Source: Bathymodiolus brooksi (taxonomy: Eukaryota > Mollusca > Bivalvia > Mytilida > Modiolidae). From it: a stretch of 64,000 bases of DNA. The stretch spans positions 78,950,829-79,014,828 of the forward strand of contig OY804588.1 in assembly GCA_963680875.1 (NCBI GenBank), in the 5' to 3' direction. The position numbers were made by a program, and so were the translations under genes. Below, in pieces: positions 48,285 to 60,114 of this stretch. The notes below the pieces were generated by a model, which did not search any database, was not told the DNA's origin, and was given only the letters and a program-made list of their open reading frames with translations. How positions within the stretch are numbered: position 1 is the stretch's first letter; each line of letters starts with the position of its first letter.

Positions 48285-50135
48285 CTCAATTGAACAGATT
48301 GACTTTATTAATGAGTCCCTGTGGGTCGTCGTATGCTCATTTATCCAGATTGACTTTTTATTGATTCCTGTAGGTCGTCGGATACTCATTAGACAAACTT
48401 GACGTCTTGATGGGTTTTTGTGGGTGGCTGTGTACTAATTTGAACAGATTGGCGTGTTTATGGGTCCTGTATATTGTCGTATTCTCATTTAACACGATTG
48501 ACGTTTAAAGGGACCTGTAAGTCGGCGTATACTCATTTGTCCAGTTTGACGTTTCAAAAGACTCATAGGTCGTCGTATGGTCATTTGACCAGATTGATTT
48601 TTTAAGGGACCTGTAGGTCGTCGTATACTCCTTTGTCCGAATTCACGTTTTAAGGACACCTGTAGGTCGTCGTATGTTCATTTAACCAGATTGACTTTTA
48701 GGGGTACCTGTATGTCGACCTATACTAATTTGACGAGATTGACCTTTTAATGGTTCCTGGAAGTCGTCATATACTCATTTGACCATATTGACTTTTAGGG
48801 GTACCTGTAAGTCGACTTATACTAATTTGACCAGATTGACCTTTTAATGGTTCCTGGAAGTCGTCGTATACTCATTTGACCAGATTGACTTTTTCAGGGT
48901 TCCTGGCAATCGTCGTATACTCATGTGACCAGATTGACCTTTTAAGGATTCCTAAATGTCGTCACATGCGCATTTGACCAGATTGACTTTCTTAAAGGGA
49001 CCTGTAAATCGTGGTGTATCCATTTGACCAGATTGACCTTTTCAAAGCGACCTGTAGGACGTCGTATACTCATTTGACCAGATTGACCTTTTCAAAGCGA
49101 CATGTAGGACGTCGTATACTCATTTGACCAGATTGACCTTTTCAAAGCGACCTGTAGGACGTCGTATACTCATTTGACCAGATTGACTTTTTCAAAGCGA
49201 CCTGTAGGACGTGGTATACTCATTTGACCAGATTGACCTTTTCAAAGCGACCTGTAGGACGTGGTATACTCATTTGACCAGATTGACCTTTTCAAAGCGA
49301 CCTGTAGGACGTCGTATACTCATTTGACCAGATTGACCTTTTCAAAGCGACCTGTAGGACGTCGTATATTCATTTGACCAGATTGACTTTTTCAAAGCGA
49401 CCTGTAGGACGTCGTATACTCATTTGACCAGATTGACTTTTTCAAAGCGACCTGTAGGACGTCGTATATTCATTTGACCAGATTGACTTTTTCAAAGCGA
49501 CCTGTAGGACGTCGTATATTCATTTGACCAGATTGACTTTTTCAAAGCGACCTGTAGGACGTCGTATACTCATTTGACCAGATTTACGTTTTCAAAGCGA
49601 CCTGTAGGACGTCGTATACTCATTTGACCAGATTGACTTTTTTCAAAGCGACCTGTAGGACGTGGTATACTCATTTGACCAGATTGACTTTTTCAAAGCG
49701 ACCTGTAGGACGTGGTATACTCATTTGACCAGATTGACTTTTTCAAAGCGACCTGTAGGACGTGGTATACTCATTTGACCAGATTGACTTTTTCAAAGCG
49801 ACCTGTAGGACGTCGTATACTCATTTGACCAGATTTACGTTTTCAAAGCGACCTGTAGGACGTCGTATACTCATTTGACCAGATTGACTTTTTCAAAGCG
49901 ACCTGTAGGACGTGGTATACTCATTTGACCAGATTGACTTTTTCAAAGCGACCTGTCGGACGTGGTATACTCATTTGACCAGATTGACTTTTTCAAAGCG
50001 ACCTGTAGGACGTGGTATACTCATTTGACCAGATTGACTTTTTCAAAGCGACCTGTAGGACGTGGTATACTCATTTGACCAGATTGACTTTTTCAAAGCG
50101 ACCTGTAGGATGTCGTATACTCATTTTATCATCTC
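48285..50135. repeat. 49/50-bp satellite, block 5, with a homogeneous 50-bp subarray
   Basis: Diverged 49-bp units until about 49,030, then about 22 almost identical 50-bp units (CCAGATTGACTTTTTCAAAG then CGACCTGTAGGACGTCGTATACTCATTTGA) to about 50,125. Only a few variant positions occur (CCTTTT/CTTTTT, CGTCG/CGTGG), marking recent amplification. Confidence 0.93.
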
Positions 50136-50820
50136 ACCTCCCAACCAGTCTATAAGACAAGACATATATTCTCAAATTTACTTATTTTACACCAGTTTGG
50201 TTTCATATATTTTCAGTAATTCTAGAATTTATTGATAAATAGTGTACGATTTGAATAAATATTACCTGCCATTTTGGATGTGCAGTCCTCGTTGCTATCA
50301 ATAAATATTTGTAATGGGTTTTTACACATTGAAAACTTCTTTCGGTTTAAATTTAATCAATACATTTACATTTTGTATTTATAAAGAAATAAACAAGGTT
50401 ACAAAGTAGAACGTAAGCATGATGCATAGCATTAACATACACTGTAAAGGAATGGAGTAGGGGAGATAATCAAGAAGAAAGAGGGAGAGAAAAAACTAAG
50501 AAAACAAACAAACAAACAAACAAAACAAGCAAAACAAAACAAACAAACAAACAGAAATAAAATAAATATATATATAAACAACCAAACACACAACACACAG
50601 AAAAAAATATGAAGACGTGTACTGGGACAAAATTAACAACACACACCACACTATAGACAGGGATGAATTAACAATCTGTGTGTTGTAGATACATTATGAC
50701 TAGTGAACCGCTTTAAGATTAACATTGTTTTCGGCTATAGCAAAAAAAAATGACTTACAAAACATCACATATAAAACTAACGATCGAGCAACACGAACCT
50801 CACTACAACCGGGGCGAACT
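50136..50820. other. Spacer with AAAC-rich simple repeat
   Basis: AT-rich sequence between two satellites. An (AAAC)n stretch lies at about 50,503-50,555. No coding sequence recognised. Confidence 0.6.
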
Positions 50821-53800
50821 CGGACACTAAGGAATGACAAGCTGTGGCTACGATCGAGTTACTGTTGTCACAACGTCGGACACTGAGGAATGGCAAGCAG
50901 TGGCTACGGTCGTATTACTGTTGTCACAAACTCGGACACTGAGGATTTATAAGCAGTGGCTACGATTGTGTTACTGTTGTCACAAACTCAGACACTGCAG
51001 AATGACAAGCAGTGGCTACGATCGTGTTACTGTTGTCACAAACTCGGACACTGAGGAATGACAAACAGTAGCTACAGTCGTGTTACTGTTGTCACAAACT
51101 TGGACACTGATGAATAACAAGCAGTGGCCACAATCGTGTTACTGTTGTCACAAACTCGGACACTGAGGAATGGCAAGCAGTGGCTACGATCGTGTTACTG
51201 CTGTCACAAACTCGGACACTGAGGAATGACAAGCAGTGGCTACGATCGTGTTAGTGTTGTCACAAATTTGGACGCTGCGGAATGACAAGCAGTGACTACG
51301 ATCGTGTTACTGTTGTCACAAACTCGGACACTGAGGAATGGCAAGCAGTGGCTACGATCGCGTTACTGCTGTCACAAACTCGGACACTGAGGAATGACAA
51401 GCAGTGGCTACGATCGTGTTAGTGTTGTCACAAATTTGGACGCTGCGGAATGACAAGCAGTGACTACGATCGTGTTACTGTTGTCACAAACTCGGACACT
51501 GAGGAATGGCAAGAAGTGGCTACGGTCGTATTACTGCTGTCACAAACTCGGATACTGAGGAATGACAAGCAGTGGCTACGGTCGTGTTACTGCTGTCACA
51601 AACTCGGATACTGAGGAATGACAAGCAGTGACTACGACCGTGTTACTGTTGTCACAAACTCGAACACTGAGGAATGACAAGCAGTGGTTACAATCGTATT
51701 ACTTTTGTCACAGGTGTCACAAACTCGGACATTGAGGAATGACAAGCAGTGGCCACGATCGTGTTACTTTTGTCACCGGTGTCACAAACTCGGACATTGA
51801 GGAATGACAAGCAGTGGCCACGATCGTGTTACTTTTGTGACCGGTGTCACCAACTCGGACACTGAGGAATGACAAGCAGTGGCTACGGTCGTGTTACTGT
51901 TGTCACCGGTGTTGCAAACTCGGACATTACGGAATGACAAGCAGTGGCTACGATTGTGTTAGTGTTGTCACAAACTCGGACACTGAGGACTGACAAGCAG
52001 TGGCTACGATTGTGTTACTGTTGTCACAAACTCGGACACTGAGGAATGACAAGCAGTGGCTACAATCGTGTTACTTTTGTCACAGGTGTCACAAACTCGG
52101 ACATTGAGGAATGACAAGCAGTGGCCACGATCGTGTTACTTTTGTCACCGGTGTCACAAACTCGGACATTGAGGAATGACAAGCAGTGGCCACGATCGTG
52201 TTACTTTTGTCACCGGTGTCACAAACTCGGACATTGAGGAATGACAAGCAGTGGCCACGATCGTGTTACTTTTGTCACTGGTGTCACCAACTCGGACACT
52301 GAGGAATGACAAGCAGTGGCTACGGTCGTGTTACTGTTGTCACCGGTGTCACAAACTCGGACATTACAGAATGACAAGCAGTGGCTACGATTGTCTTAGT
52401 GTTGTCACAAACTCGGACACTGAGGACTGACAAGCAGTGGCTACGATTGTGTTACTGTTGTCACAAACTCGGACACTGAGGAATGACAAGCAGTGGCTAC
52501 AATCGTGTTACTTTTGTCACAGGTGTCACAAACTCGGACATTGAGGAATGACAAGCAGTGGCTACAATCGTATTACTTTTGTCACAGGTGTCACAAACTC
52601 GGACATTGAGGAATGACAAGCAGTGGCCACGATCGTGTTACTTTTGTCACCGGTGTCACAAACTCGGACATTGAGGAATGACAAGCAGTGGCCACGATCG
52701 TGTTACTTTTGTGACCGGTGTCACCAACTCGGACACTGAGGAATGACAAGCAGTGGCTACGGTCGTGTTACTGTTGTCACCGGTGTCATAAACTCGGACA
52801 TTACGGAATGACAAGCAGTGGCTACGATTGTGTTAGTGTTGTCACAAACTCGGACACTGAGGACTGACAAGCAGTGGCTACGATTGTGTTACTGTTGTCA
52901 CAAACTCGGACACTGAGGAATGACAAGCAGTGGCTACAATCGTGTTACTTTTGTCACAGGTGTCACAAACTCGGACATTGAGGAATGACAAGCAGTGGCC
53001 ACGATCGTGTTACTTTTGTCACCGGTGTCACAAACTCGGACATTGAGGAATGACAAGCAGTGGCCACGATCGTGTTACTTTTGTCACCGGTGTCACAAAC
53101 TCGGACATTGAGGAATGACAAGCAGTGGCCACGATCGTGTTACTTTTGTCACTGGTGTCACCAACTCGGACACTGAGGAATGACAAGCAGTGGCTACGGT
53201 CGTGTTACTGTTGTCACCGGTGTCACAAACTCGGACATTACAGAATGACAAGCAGTGGCTACGATTGTCTTAGTGTTGTCACAAACTCGGACACTGAGGA
53301 CTGACAAGCAGTGGCTACGATTGTGTTACTGTTGTCACAAACTCGGACACTGAGGAATGACAAGCAGTGGCTACAATCGTGTTACTTTTGTCACAGGTGT
53401 CACAAACTCGGACATTGAGGAATGACAAGCAGTTGCCACGATCGTGTTACTTTTGTCACCGGTGTCACAAACTCGGACATTGAGGAATGACAAGCAGTGG
53501 CCACGATCGTGTTACTTTTGTCACCGGTGTCACAAACTCGGACATTGAGGAATGACAAGCAGTGGCCACGATCGTGTTACTTTTGTCACCGGTGTCACCA
53601 ACTCGGACACTGAGGAATGACAAGCAGTGGCTACGGTCGTGTTACTGTTGTCACCGGTGTCATAAACTCGGACATTACGGAATGACAAGCAGTGGCTACG
53701 ATTGTGTTAGTGTTGTCACAAACTCGGACACTGAGGACTGACAAGCAGTGGCTACGATTGTGTTACTGTTGTCACAAACTCGGACACTGAGGAATGACAA

Positions 53801-54060
53801 GCAGTGGCTACGGTCGTGTTACTGTTGTCACAAACTCTCGAACACTGAGGAATGACAAGCAGTGGTTACGATCGTGTTAGTGTTGTCACAAACGCGGACA
53901 CTGAGGAATGACAAGCAGTGGCTACGATTGTGTTACTGTTGTCACAAACGCGGACACTGAGGAATGACAAGCAGTGGCTACGGTCGTGTTACTGTTGTCA
54001 CAAACTCGGACACTGATGAATGACAAGCAGGGGCTACGGTGGTGTTACTTTTGTCACAAA
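50821..54060. repeat. 56/65-bp satellite with 437-bp and 874-bp higher-order units
   Basis: The basic 56-bp unit contains GAGGAATGACAAGCAGTGGC then TACGATCGTGTTACTGTTGTCACAAACTCGGACACT. A 65-bp form has an extra CACCGGTGT-type stretch (TTTTGTCACCGGTGTCACAA). The first ~1 kb is mostly 56-bp units. From about 51.7 kb two 56-bp and five 65-bp units form a 437-bp block. The ACATTAC landmark falls at 51,924, 52,361, 52,798, 53,235 and 53,672, exactly 437 bp apart. Open frames are short and repeat-derived. Confidence 0.95.
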
Positions 54061-54402
54061 CCCGTGATAAGGCATAAATAAAGAAATGACCGGATTAATT
54101 CTCATATGTATATTGGTTTAAATATATTTTATGGCATGCATGAGGTGTCATTGAATATTAACCCTATCTATTGACGTCAACCAGATGTGGATTCCGAAAA
54201 CAAGAAAAATCATTTGAAAGTACTAAGAAAAGTTTGAAGATGCCATAAATGAAGGATATTGCAGATCGTAGAAAAACATTTTATTGTAGATCCTGTTAAT
54301 ACATGTAAATACAGAAGACAGACACAATATGTTGAAAGTTTTTACACTCGTAGAGGAAATAATTCGTTTTGTCTCATATACTCTTTGATGTAATATAATC
54401 AG
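54061..54402. other. Unique sequence before a candidate terminal exon
   Basis: Nothing recognised except an acceptor-like TAATATAATCAG at its end (54,391-54,402). Confidence 0.4.
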
Positions 54403-54632
54403 AAGTGACAATTGATAAGAAAATGATACCTACATACATTCCCCGTCTTAAAGGTTCCCCGGATGACATAATATCTTCTATTACTCTTGGATATATAGGT
54501 GTTACCATGGTAACACCGGTGATAATGTCGATCATCGTGGGGGATATACCGATAGTAGTGATTTATTTAAAGAAAATGTTTGGATTTTACAAAAAAAAAC
54601 TTGGAACTTGGAAAACAAGAAGATGTTTATAG
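54403..54632 (+). CDS. Candidate terminal exon with a transmembrane segment
   Basis: After TAATATAATCAG, a frame of about 76 codons begins VTIDKKMIPTYIPRLKGS. It has a long hydrophobic stretch (SSITLGYIGVTMVTPVIMSI, then IVGDIPIVVIYL) and a short basic tail (FYKKKLGTWKTRRCL), followed by TAG and an AATAAA two bases later. This is the layout expected of the last exon of a type I membrane protein. Upstream exons would lie across the 56/65-bp satellite and were not found. An alternative is a short gene starting at the ATG at 54,423. The family is not recognised. Confidence 0.4.
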
Positions 54633-54633
54633 C

Positions 54634-54639
54634 AATAAA
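54634..54639 (+). terminator. Polyadenylation signal after the candidate terminal exon
   Basis: AATAAA two bases beyond the TAG stop of the 54,403-54,632 frame. Confidence 0.45.
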
Positions 54640-56076
54640 GAACAATTGTGAATTCAATGATAAAGAGTAGTTCTTTTAATTTATCAATGAAAATAATGGT
54701 TATCACATATAGTCATAGGAATGGTATATCTAAAAATTTGAAAAGATAAATAGTTCCTTCAAACTGATAACATACAAGCATTAAATTTTTTTTGATTGGC
54801 CACAACATTGGGGGGGGGGAGTAGCGATTTAGTCTCTGTTTTATCTCCATATATCATGCTTGGGCCCGCTGATTTGCTTGCTCGCATTTTTTTTTTTTAC
54901 TATTTAGATTTCAGATGTTTTGGCTTTCCGCGTAGCCGATGAAGGTTATTCCAGAGACACGTTGCGTGCACTAAATTTTCATTACTAATCCTATCTTTTC
55001 AGATTTGGTTTTCTACATAACACAAACGTGAGACGTGACGGGTTAAATACGATTTGGCGGTGAAAGTTTGTGGTAGGTAAGTGATGCGGCTGCGTACACA
55101 TCGATAAACTATTTAAAATTACACTTGACGAAAACGTCGATATCTAATTCGGGAATGCTCCATTTCAAGAGATTAAAAAGCAAAATATCGTGAAATCTTT
55201 GTGAGCCAGTATGAAGCAAAGGACTTAAACAGAAAAGCCAAAATTAGCTCTGGTTGCCGATGCCTGAACAAAATGTTCCTTTATTGTATAAAGTCATACT
55301 ATGTAAGAAATGTAAATTTTTAGCATTATTATGTCTTATAAACTATGTTCCCAAAGCACTGACTAATAGAGGATGATACCCTCTGAAACTAATAGTCCAC
55401 CAACAGAGGTTTCGACCTAGTTATAGCAATAGCAATGAACAATTTCTAATCTAGGGTTCACGGACCGTTTTTTGAAACAACCTTCATCGGGTAAGCTCAT
55501 AGTCAAAAGATTGGTAAGCAAAATAGTTCCACAGTCTTTGGGAGCAAGTAAACCAAAGTATCTTTTCATTCAATCACATCAATATCTTCGAATGCGATGT
55601 ACATGTCAGGAAATTATATAATTATCGTGTGATTAACATAATATAAACTGTTTTCGCGCATGGAACATTAGCATTTTGTACTACATGATATGTATACCAT
55701 ACTTTGAAACACTTTCCACTTTATGTAGTGTTTTCGTCATCATCACTGACAAACTTAGTAACACGGCAGATGTTTTATACGAACCGGAAACGGCTCACCC
55801 TTCACAAGCACATGCGTTCACCCAATGATTTTTGTAGGCTCCTCGTAACTCATCTTTTGGCTATATGTGTGTTATTATTTTGTTGTATTCGTTGTGTACA
55901 TTGTGCCCAACATTGCCTGTGTATCTGGCTAGTACTTTCTTCATTGCCCCTCATGATTTCTGTAGTATTTAGTTTGCTCTGGTGCAAGGGAACTGTATGT
56001 TGCCTATGTAAAACAAAACTCCATTTATACATCACATATGCGACGCTTTTGAATACAGAAAGGTATGGAGGATTTG
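54640..56076. other. Intergenic region with dispersed repeat fragments
   Basis: At about 54,905-54,985, TTTTGGCTTTCCGCGTAGCC then GATGAAGG..GTTGCGTGCAC resembles a widespread molluscan repeat tail; a diverged relative lies at 61,720-61,890. At about 55,860-56,000 a sequence of the type TTGCCTGTGTATCTGGCTAG resembles, in reverse orientation, the segments at 58,905, 59,425 and 60,390. The open frame 55,704-56,270 crosses this repeat and the SINE and is not called. No genes seen. Confidence 0.5.
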
Positions 56077-56325
56077 GGGTTATGGGGTATAACGCCACTT
56101 TCAACAATATTTCAGCTATATCGTTGTGGTCAGTTTTATTGGTGGAGTATCCAGAGAAAGCCATCGACCTACCGCAAGTCACTGACAAACACTACCACAC
56201 AATGTTGCATCGAGTGCAACTCTCCATGAGCGGGATTCGAACTCACAACTGTAGTGGTGATATGCACTGACTGCAAGTGTAGTTGGATATCCAACTACCA
56301 TGCAATCACGACCACAATGGCCCCT
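56077..56325 (-). mobile_element. tRNA-derived SINE, full-length-like copy
   Basis: Reading the minus strand: a head with GGTAGTTGGATATCCAACTA, the B-box-like GAGTTCGAATCCCGC, then GTCAGTGACTTGCGGTAGG, the conserved CTCCACCAATAAAACTGACC, and a tail GAAATATTGTTGAAAGTGGC-GTTATACC. This architecture (tRNA head, conserved core, GCGTTAAAC tail) is that of abundant bivalve SINEs. Confidence 0.9.
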
Positions 56326-57016
56326 CTAAAAAGTATGCACCAAGTGTACTTGAAATATTGAACCGCTCTTATTATCACTGTCCTTAACTTTATATAGAAC
56401 TTTTAGCGTTATCTCTTTTTCAAAGGTCAATAGGGTTCAATATCGACATATTTGGTATCCTTTCCTGACTCTCCGTCTTGGATCTGTTTGTGTCAAGTTC
56501 GATACCAGTTATGGAGATGCTTCCGTTCATATCTGTCTTACTATGTAAGCTAAAATTATTATTTTAATTTGAATGTAAAAAAATAATTAGTACTTTACAC
56601 GAAAGATTGCAATCAAGTTGATCTAGTTGTAGGACGTCAACTAGAATGTTAAATAAAATGAGAGTTTACATAATGGCGATAAAACTGTCAGTCAGGTAAA
56701 ACTCATGGTAAAAATACGCACCTGAGTTCACCTCCGGTTTTTAGTGGGGTTCGTGTTACTCGATCTTTAGTTTTATATGCTTGTTTTGTAGATCGTTGTT
56801 TGTCCTTTTATACTTTTCTTTTTGCCATTGTGTTGTCTGTTCTTCTTCGATATACGGATTATGATTACCTCTTTGGTATCTTCAAACTCTTCTTGTGCAA
56901 AGAAAATTGAAACTGTTATGGTCAACAATTTCCTTGCATGCCATATTCACGTGACACAATTGTATTTTTATATCTACGTTAGTGTTATATCCGATATCCT
57001 TGTGTACAATTTTATA
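56326..57016. other. Intergenic region with a dispersed repeat
   Basis: 56,785-56,890 (CTTTTTGCCATTGTGTTGTC, then ATGATTACCTCTTTGGTATC) matches a dispersed repeat common in mussel-like genomes, by my recollection. The rest is not recognised. Confidence 0.45.
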
Positions 57017-57070
57017 TTAGGGTTAGGGTTGTGGCGCTTAACGCCACTTTCAACTATATTTCATATTAGT
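57017..57070 (-). mobile_element. SINE fragment (3' end only)
   Basis: GGGTTGTGGCGCTTAACGCC then ACTTTCAACTATATTTCA matches only the SINE tail; the remainder is absent. Confidence 0.7.
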
Positions 57071-57530
57071 ATGATGATTAAGACCATTCGTTCTCTTTAA
57101 AAGAAATAATAACTACTCACTTAGTTGTATATGTGGGTTGTCATGCTATGCACAAGTTGAAGACACTTGCATGACGGAATCATTTCACCAAGAGGAGAGC
57201 TCGTTCAACCAGCTTAACACCGCCACATGTTATTGAAGAGTCTGTACCAAGGTGGGACATGCATAATACGTGTATGTGTCAAGGGTATCGATTGTGTCTC
57301 TGTTTCTTCATTTGTCTTGTTAGATGTTAGATCTGTTCGAGTGGTTTGGTATTTTGTTTTTGTTTTTAATTTGAATAAAAACGTAGATATTGACGTTAGT
57401 GCGCATGCCATGTTTCTAGCATAACCTTCATTTTAAGATCACTAATATACTGCCATCTTTTTTAGTTGTGGCATGTTTCCAACAGGCAGAAGGTGAGATA
57501 TGCATTTATTTATACATTGTAGTACAGGTT

Positions 57531-57778
57531 TAGGTTTATGGTGTTTAACGCCACTTTCATCAATAATTCATTCATATCTTGGCGGTCAGTTTTATTGGTG
57601 GAGTAAACGTAGTACCCGGGGAAAACCAAGTCACTGGCAAACTTTATCACATAATGTTATATCGAGTACATCTTGCAATGAACGAAATTCGAACGCACAA
57701 CTTTAGTAGTGTTAGGCACTGATTGCACAGGTAGTTGTAATATTAATTATCATATGATCACAAACACGACGGCCCCCT
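57531..57778 (-). mobile_element. tRNA-derived SINE copy
   Basis: Same landmarks as the 56,077 copy: ATGGTGTTTAACGCCACTTT, GGCGGTCAGTTTTATTGGTG and ACGACGGCCCCC, with moderate divergence. Confidence 0.88.
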
Positions 57779-58621
57779 TTCTAGTACATGTTGTAAACTA
57801 AGACAATCATATTTGTTAATAAATCCGCCAGAAATGTAAATTGGCCATGTGCACTAACTGCTAATGTCAATGTTGACCTTGAGTGGCATTTATATACATA
57901 ACAGTAACGGTACTTTTCTACAAGTTAAGCGACTTGGTACACTATCTAAAGCGTGTTCCTTATATGTCTAATGGGGAGTAACTCTTGTCTGTTAAACAAA
58001 CAAGCAACTTTTTGTTCGAGATTAAGACAGACGTTAGGTGTCTACACCTATTCAAACATTGTTCTAATTTTAACTTGCGAGGGCCTGTTGCATTAACTTT
58101 GAGAATCTGGACTTGTTCTCAATATACCATGATTTGCCAAAACTTGCAAAATTAGATACATCTAAAAACATACATATGTATATATTATCATAAAATACCA
58201 TTATTTACATTATTTACATGACCGTTTTTAGTATAATATGACCTCAAATAAGGTTAGCATCGCACAACCTCACGGGAAGTCAGTATCATTAGAACAATTT
58301 AGCTATCCAGCTTAGGGCCTTTGGTTTATTTGCTTCTCAAACCTTTTAAATTATTTGACTTTCTAATTTTTGACCTCATGACATGTGAGTACCCTTTGAC
58401 CTCCTTACGATAGATATCCTTTGACATCCTTATAGCGAGTGTTCTTTGACCTTCATAAAGTGAATAACCTTTCACCTCACAACATGTGAATATCCGTTCA
58501 CCTCCTGACATGCAAGTACCATCCCGAACATGTCTATTCTTTGTTATCCATAACGTAATTATCCTTTGACCTAATTAAAGCGAGTGTGTTTTGATCTCAC
58601 ATAACGTGAATATCATTGGAT
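57779..58621. other. Intergenic region with a short degenerate repeat
   Basis: Unrecognised until about 58,370. From there to 58,620 a loose ~30-bp repeat of CCTTTGACCTC and AACATGTGAATATC elements occurs about eight times. Confidence 0.5.
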
Positions 58622-58700
58622 ACGGGTGGAGTAATGGTTAGTGCACTTGCCTCAAGAGTGGTACATTGTGTGTTCGAGCTGCCGGTCAGATCAAATCAAA
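58622..58700 (+). mobile_element. tRNA-like SINE head
   Basis: GGTGGAGTAATGGTTAGTGC resembles a pol III A-box region and GTGTGTTCGAGCTGCC a B-box, about 50 bp apart. No clover-leaf acceptor pairing is evident, so it is a tRNA-derived repeat rather than a functional tRNA. Confidence 0.5.
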
Positions 58701-58904
58701 GACAATACAATTGATATTTGCGTCTTTTCCAACTACGGATCTCGGGATCAGGTAAAGTGTCCGAGTGAAGATAAATGATTATTAAGCGTATTGTTCTATT
58801 ACAATATGAACATCGTTTTCATTTCCTGAAATTGTAACTTGGCGCACCATGATTTAGCTACAAAATGCTCATTTGGCGCTAAGCATCAAGCACTCACTCA
58901 CGTG

Positions 58905-59000
58905 AAGTAAATATACGTTAGAGAATACAGACGGGCCAATTAAAAATCCACAATCCAGAGAAACTGGCAACAAGGAGTACATAAGACGAAGAGAAAAAAA
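58905..59000 (+). repeat. Dispersed repeat segment
   Basis: ATACGTTAGAGAATACAGAC then CCACAATCCAGAGAAACTGG and ATAAGACGAAGAG form a widely dispersed segment. Related, more diverged sequences sit at about 59,425-59,520 and 60,390-60,490, and in reverse at about 55,860-56,000. Confidence 0.55.
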
Positions 59001-59266
59001 ACCACAACACCTGACATAAACCCTCCTACAAACACCTGGAGGTAAAAACGAACCTTCTTGACTTGAAAGTAAGTTCTTCATCTGCACTTAGTAGAGGCAT
59101 TTTAATTAAAATTAGCGGAGTAGATCTAGCTTTTGTAACGAAAAATACTCTCTGGCAGTTTAGATGCATGTATGCAATCTTTCATGATCATTCATCGTTG
59201 GTACATGTTTTGAAGCATTACAAAAAAAATGTTGGGGACTCACGTTTATGTTTTCCTTAATGATAG

Positions 59267-59346
59267 GATTGGTAGAATGTATGTCATGTAAGGGTGTACC
59301 CGAGCCTCATGATTGTAAGGAGACCATCATCTGTGCTGAACATGAG
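59267..59346 (+). CDS. Ly6/uPAR-domain protein, domain 1 exon 1
   Basis: Exon between a TGATAG acceptor and a GAG|GTATTT donor. Its translation includes ECMSCKGVPEPHDCKETIIC, the N-terminal Cys-x2-Cys...Cys...Cys pattern of a three-finger Ly6/uPAR (LU) domain. It starts after 2 bases completing a codon (incoming phase 1) and ends on a codon boundary. The signal-peptide exon should lie upstream but was not identified. LU proteins are secreted or GPI-anchored ligand-binding or regulatory proteins and are numerous in molluscs; nothing here points to a specific role. Confidence 0.72.
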
Positions 59347-59727
59347 GTATTTAAAATCTGTTAGAACACAAACCATTATCCCTGCCAATATATGCAATGT
59401 ACAAGACGTATATCTTACAAACGAAAGTATAATCAAGAATGGGAAACAGCTAGTCAACATTGGGAACAGAGCCAGACGGAAGCCAACCACAACACAAGAC
59501 AGAACACAGAACATTAAAACGATAGGCAGCACACATCCCTCAAACAATAAAAAAAAACAAGTTCTAGTTTTCTATGTAGTTCACCCTCGTTTTGTGGGTA
59601 ATTCATGTTGTTCAATCGTTAGTTTTCATTGTAAGAAGTATTTGGTAAATCAATGTTTAAACTTTGTCGTTTTTATTTTGGCCATTGTATTACATGTCCT
59701 ATTTGTGGTTATGGATTACCCTTTAGC

Positions 59728-59815
59728 CCGTGACAACCACCGATCTTCTATTAAATACCTCTCACAAAGGCCGGTGACAACCACCGATCTTCTATTAAAT
59801 ATCTCTCACAAAGGA
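59728..59815. repeat. 44-bp tandem duplication
   Basis: GTGACAACCACCGATCTTCT through CTCTCACAAAGG occurs twice head to tail within intron 1 of the LU-domain gene. Confidence 0.9.
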
Positions 59816-59986
59816 CGTGAGTTGAACTCAAAAAACAATTATTACGATAACTAGTTGTATTGTCAGTCCTTATTCTATTTGTAGCTTCTAATTATCGTTA
59901 AGTTATCTTCAAACCTTTTTTCTAAAATAAAAAGACAGCGAATGTTATCATTTTATCTAATTTAATGACCATGACCTACTTTTCAG

Positions 59987-60058
59987 GAATGTTCCACTGA
60001 CTTCTATATTACTCCACAAGGTAACGTTTTCTATGACCTGGGATGCTCCTCTAAACGC
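59987..60058 (+). CDS. Ly6/uPAR-domain protein, domain 1 exon 2
   Basis: 72-bp exon between ACTTTTCAG and CGC|GTAAGT, in phase 0 at both ends. It encodes 24 residues with ECSTDFYITPQGNVFYDLGC, matching the central finger of an LU domain. The paralogous exon at 63,211 is also exactly 72 bp with the same two-Cys spacing. Confidence 0.75.
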
Positions 60059-60114
60059 GTAAGTAATCCTTTATATTTAGTTGAAGCACACAATTGCTAA
60101 AATGTTTGAGTCGT

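Noticed and set aside
43000..50135. CRISPR-like regular direct repeats
   Set aside because: The units are contiguous variants of one sequence with no unique spacers and no cas genes, and the DNA is animal.
55704..56270. 188-codon open frame
   Set aside because: It crosses a dispersed repeat and runs into an antisense SINE; its translation matches repeat-derived junk rather than a protein family.
58622..58700. Functional tRNA gene
   Set aside because: Only A-box and B-box-like segments are present; acceptor and anticodon stems do not pair convincingly, so a SINE head is more likely.
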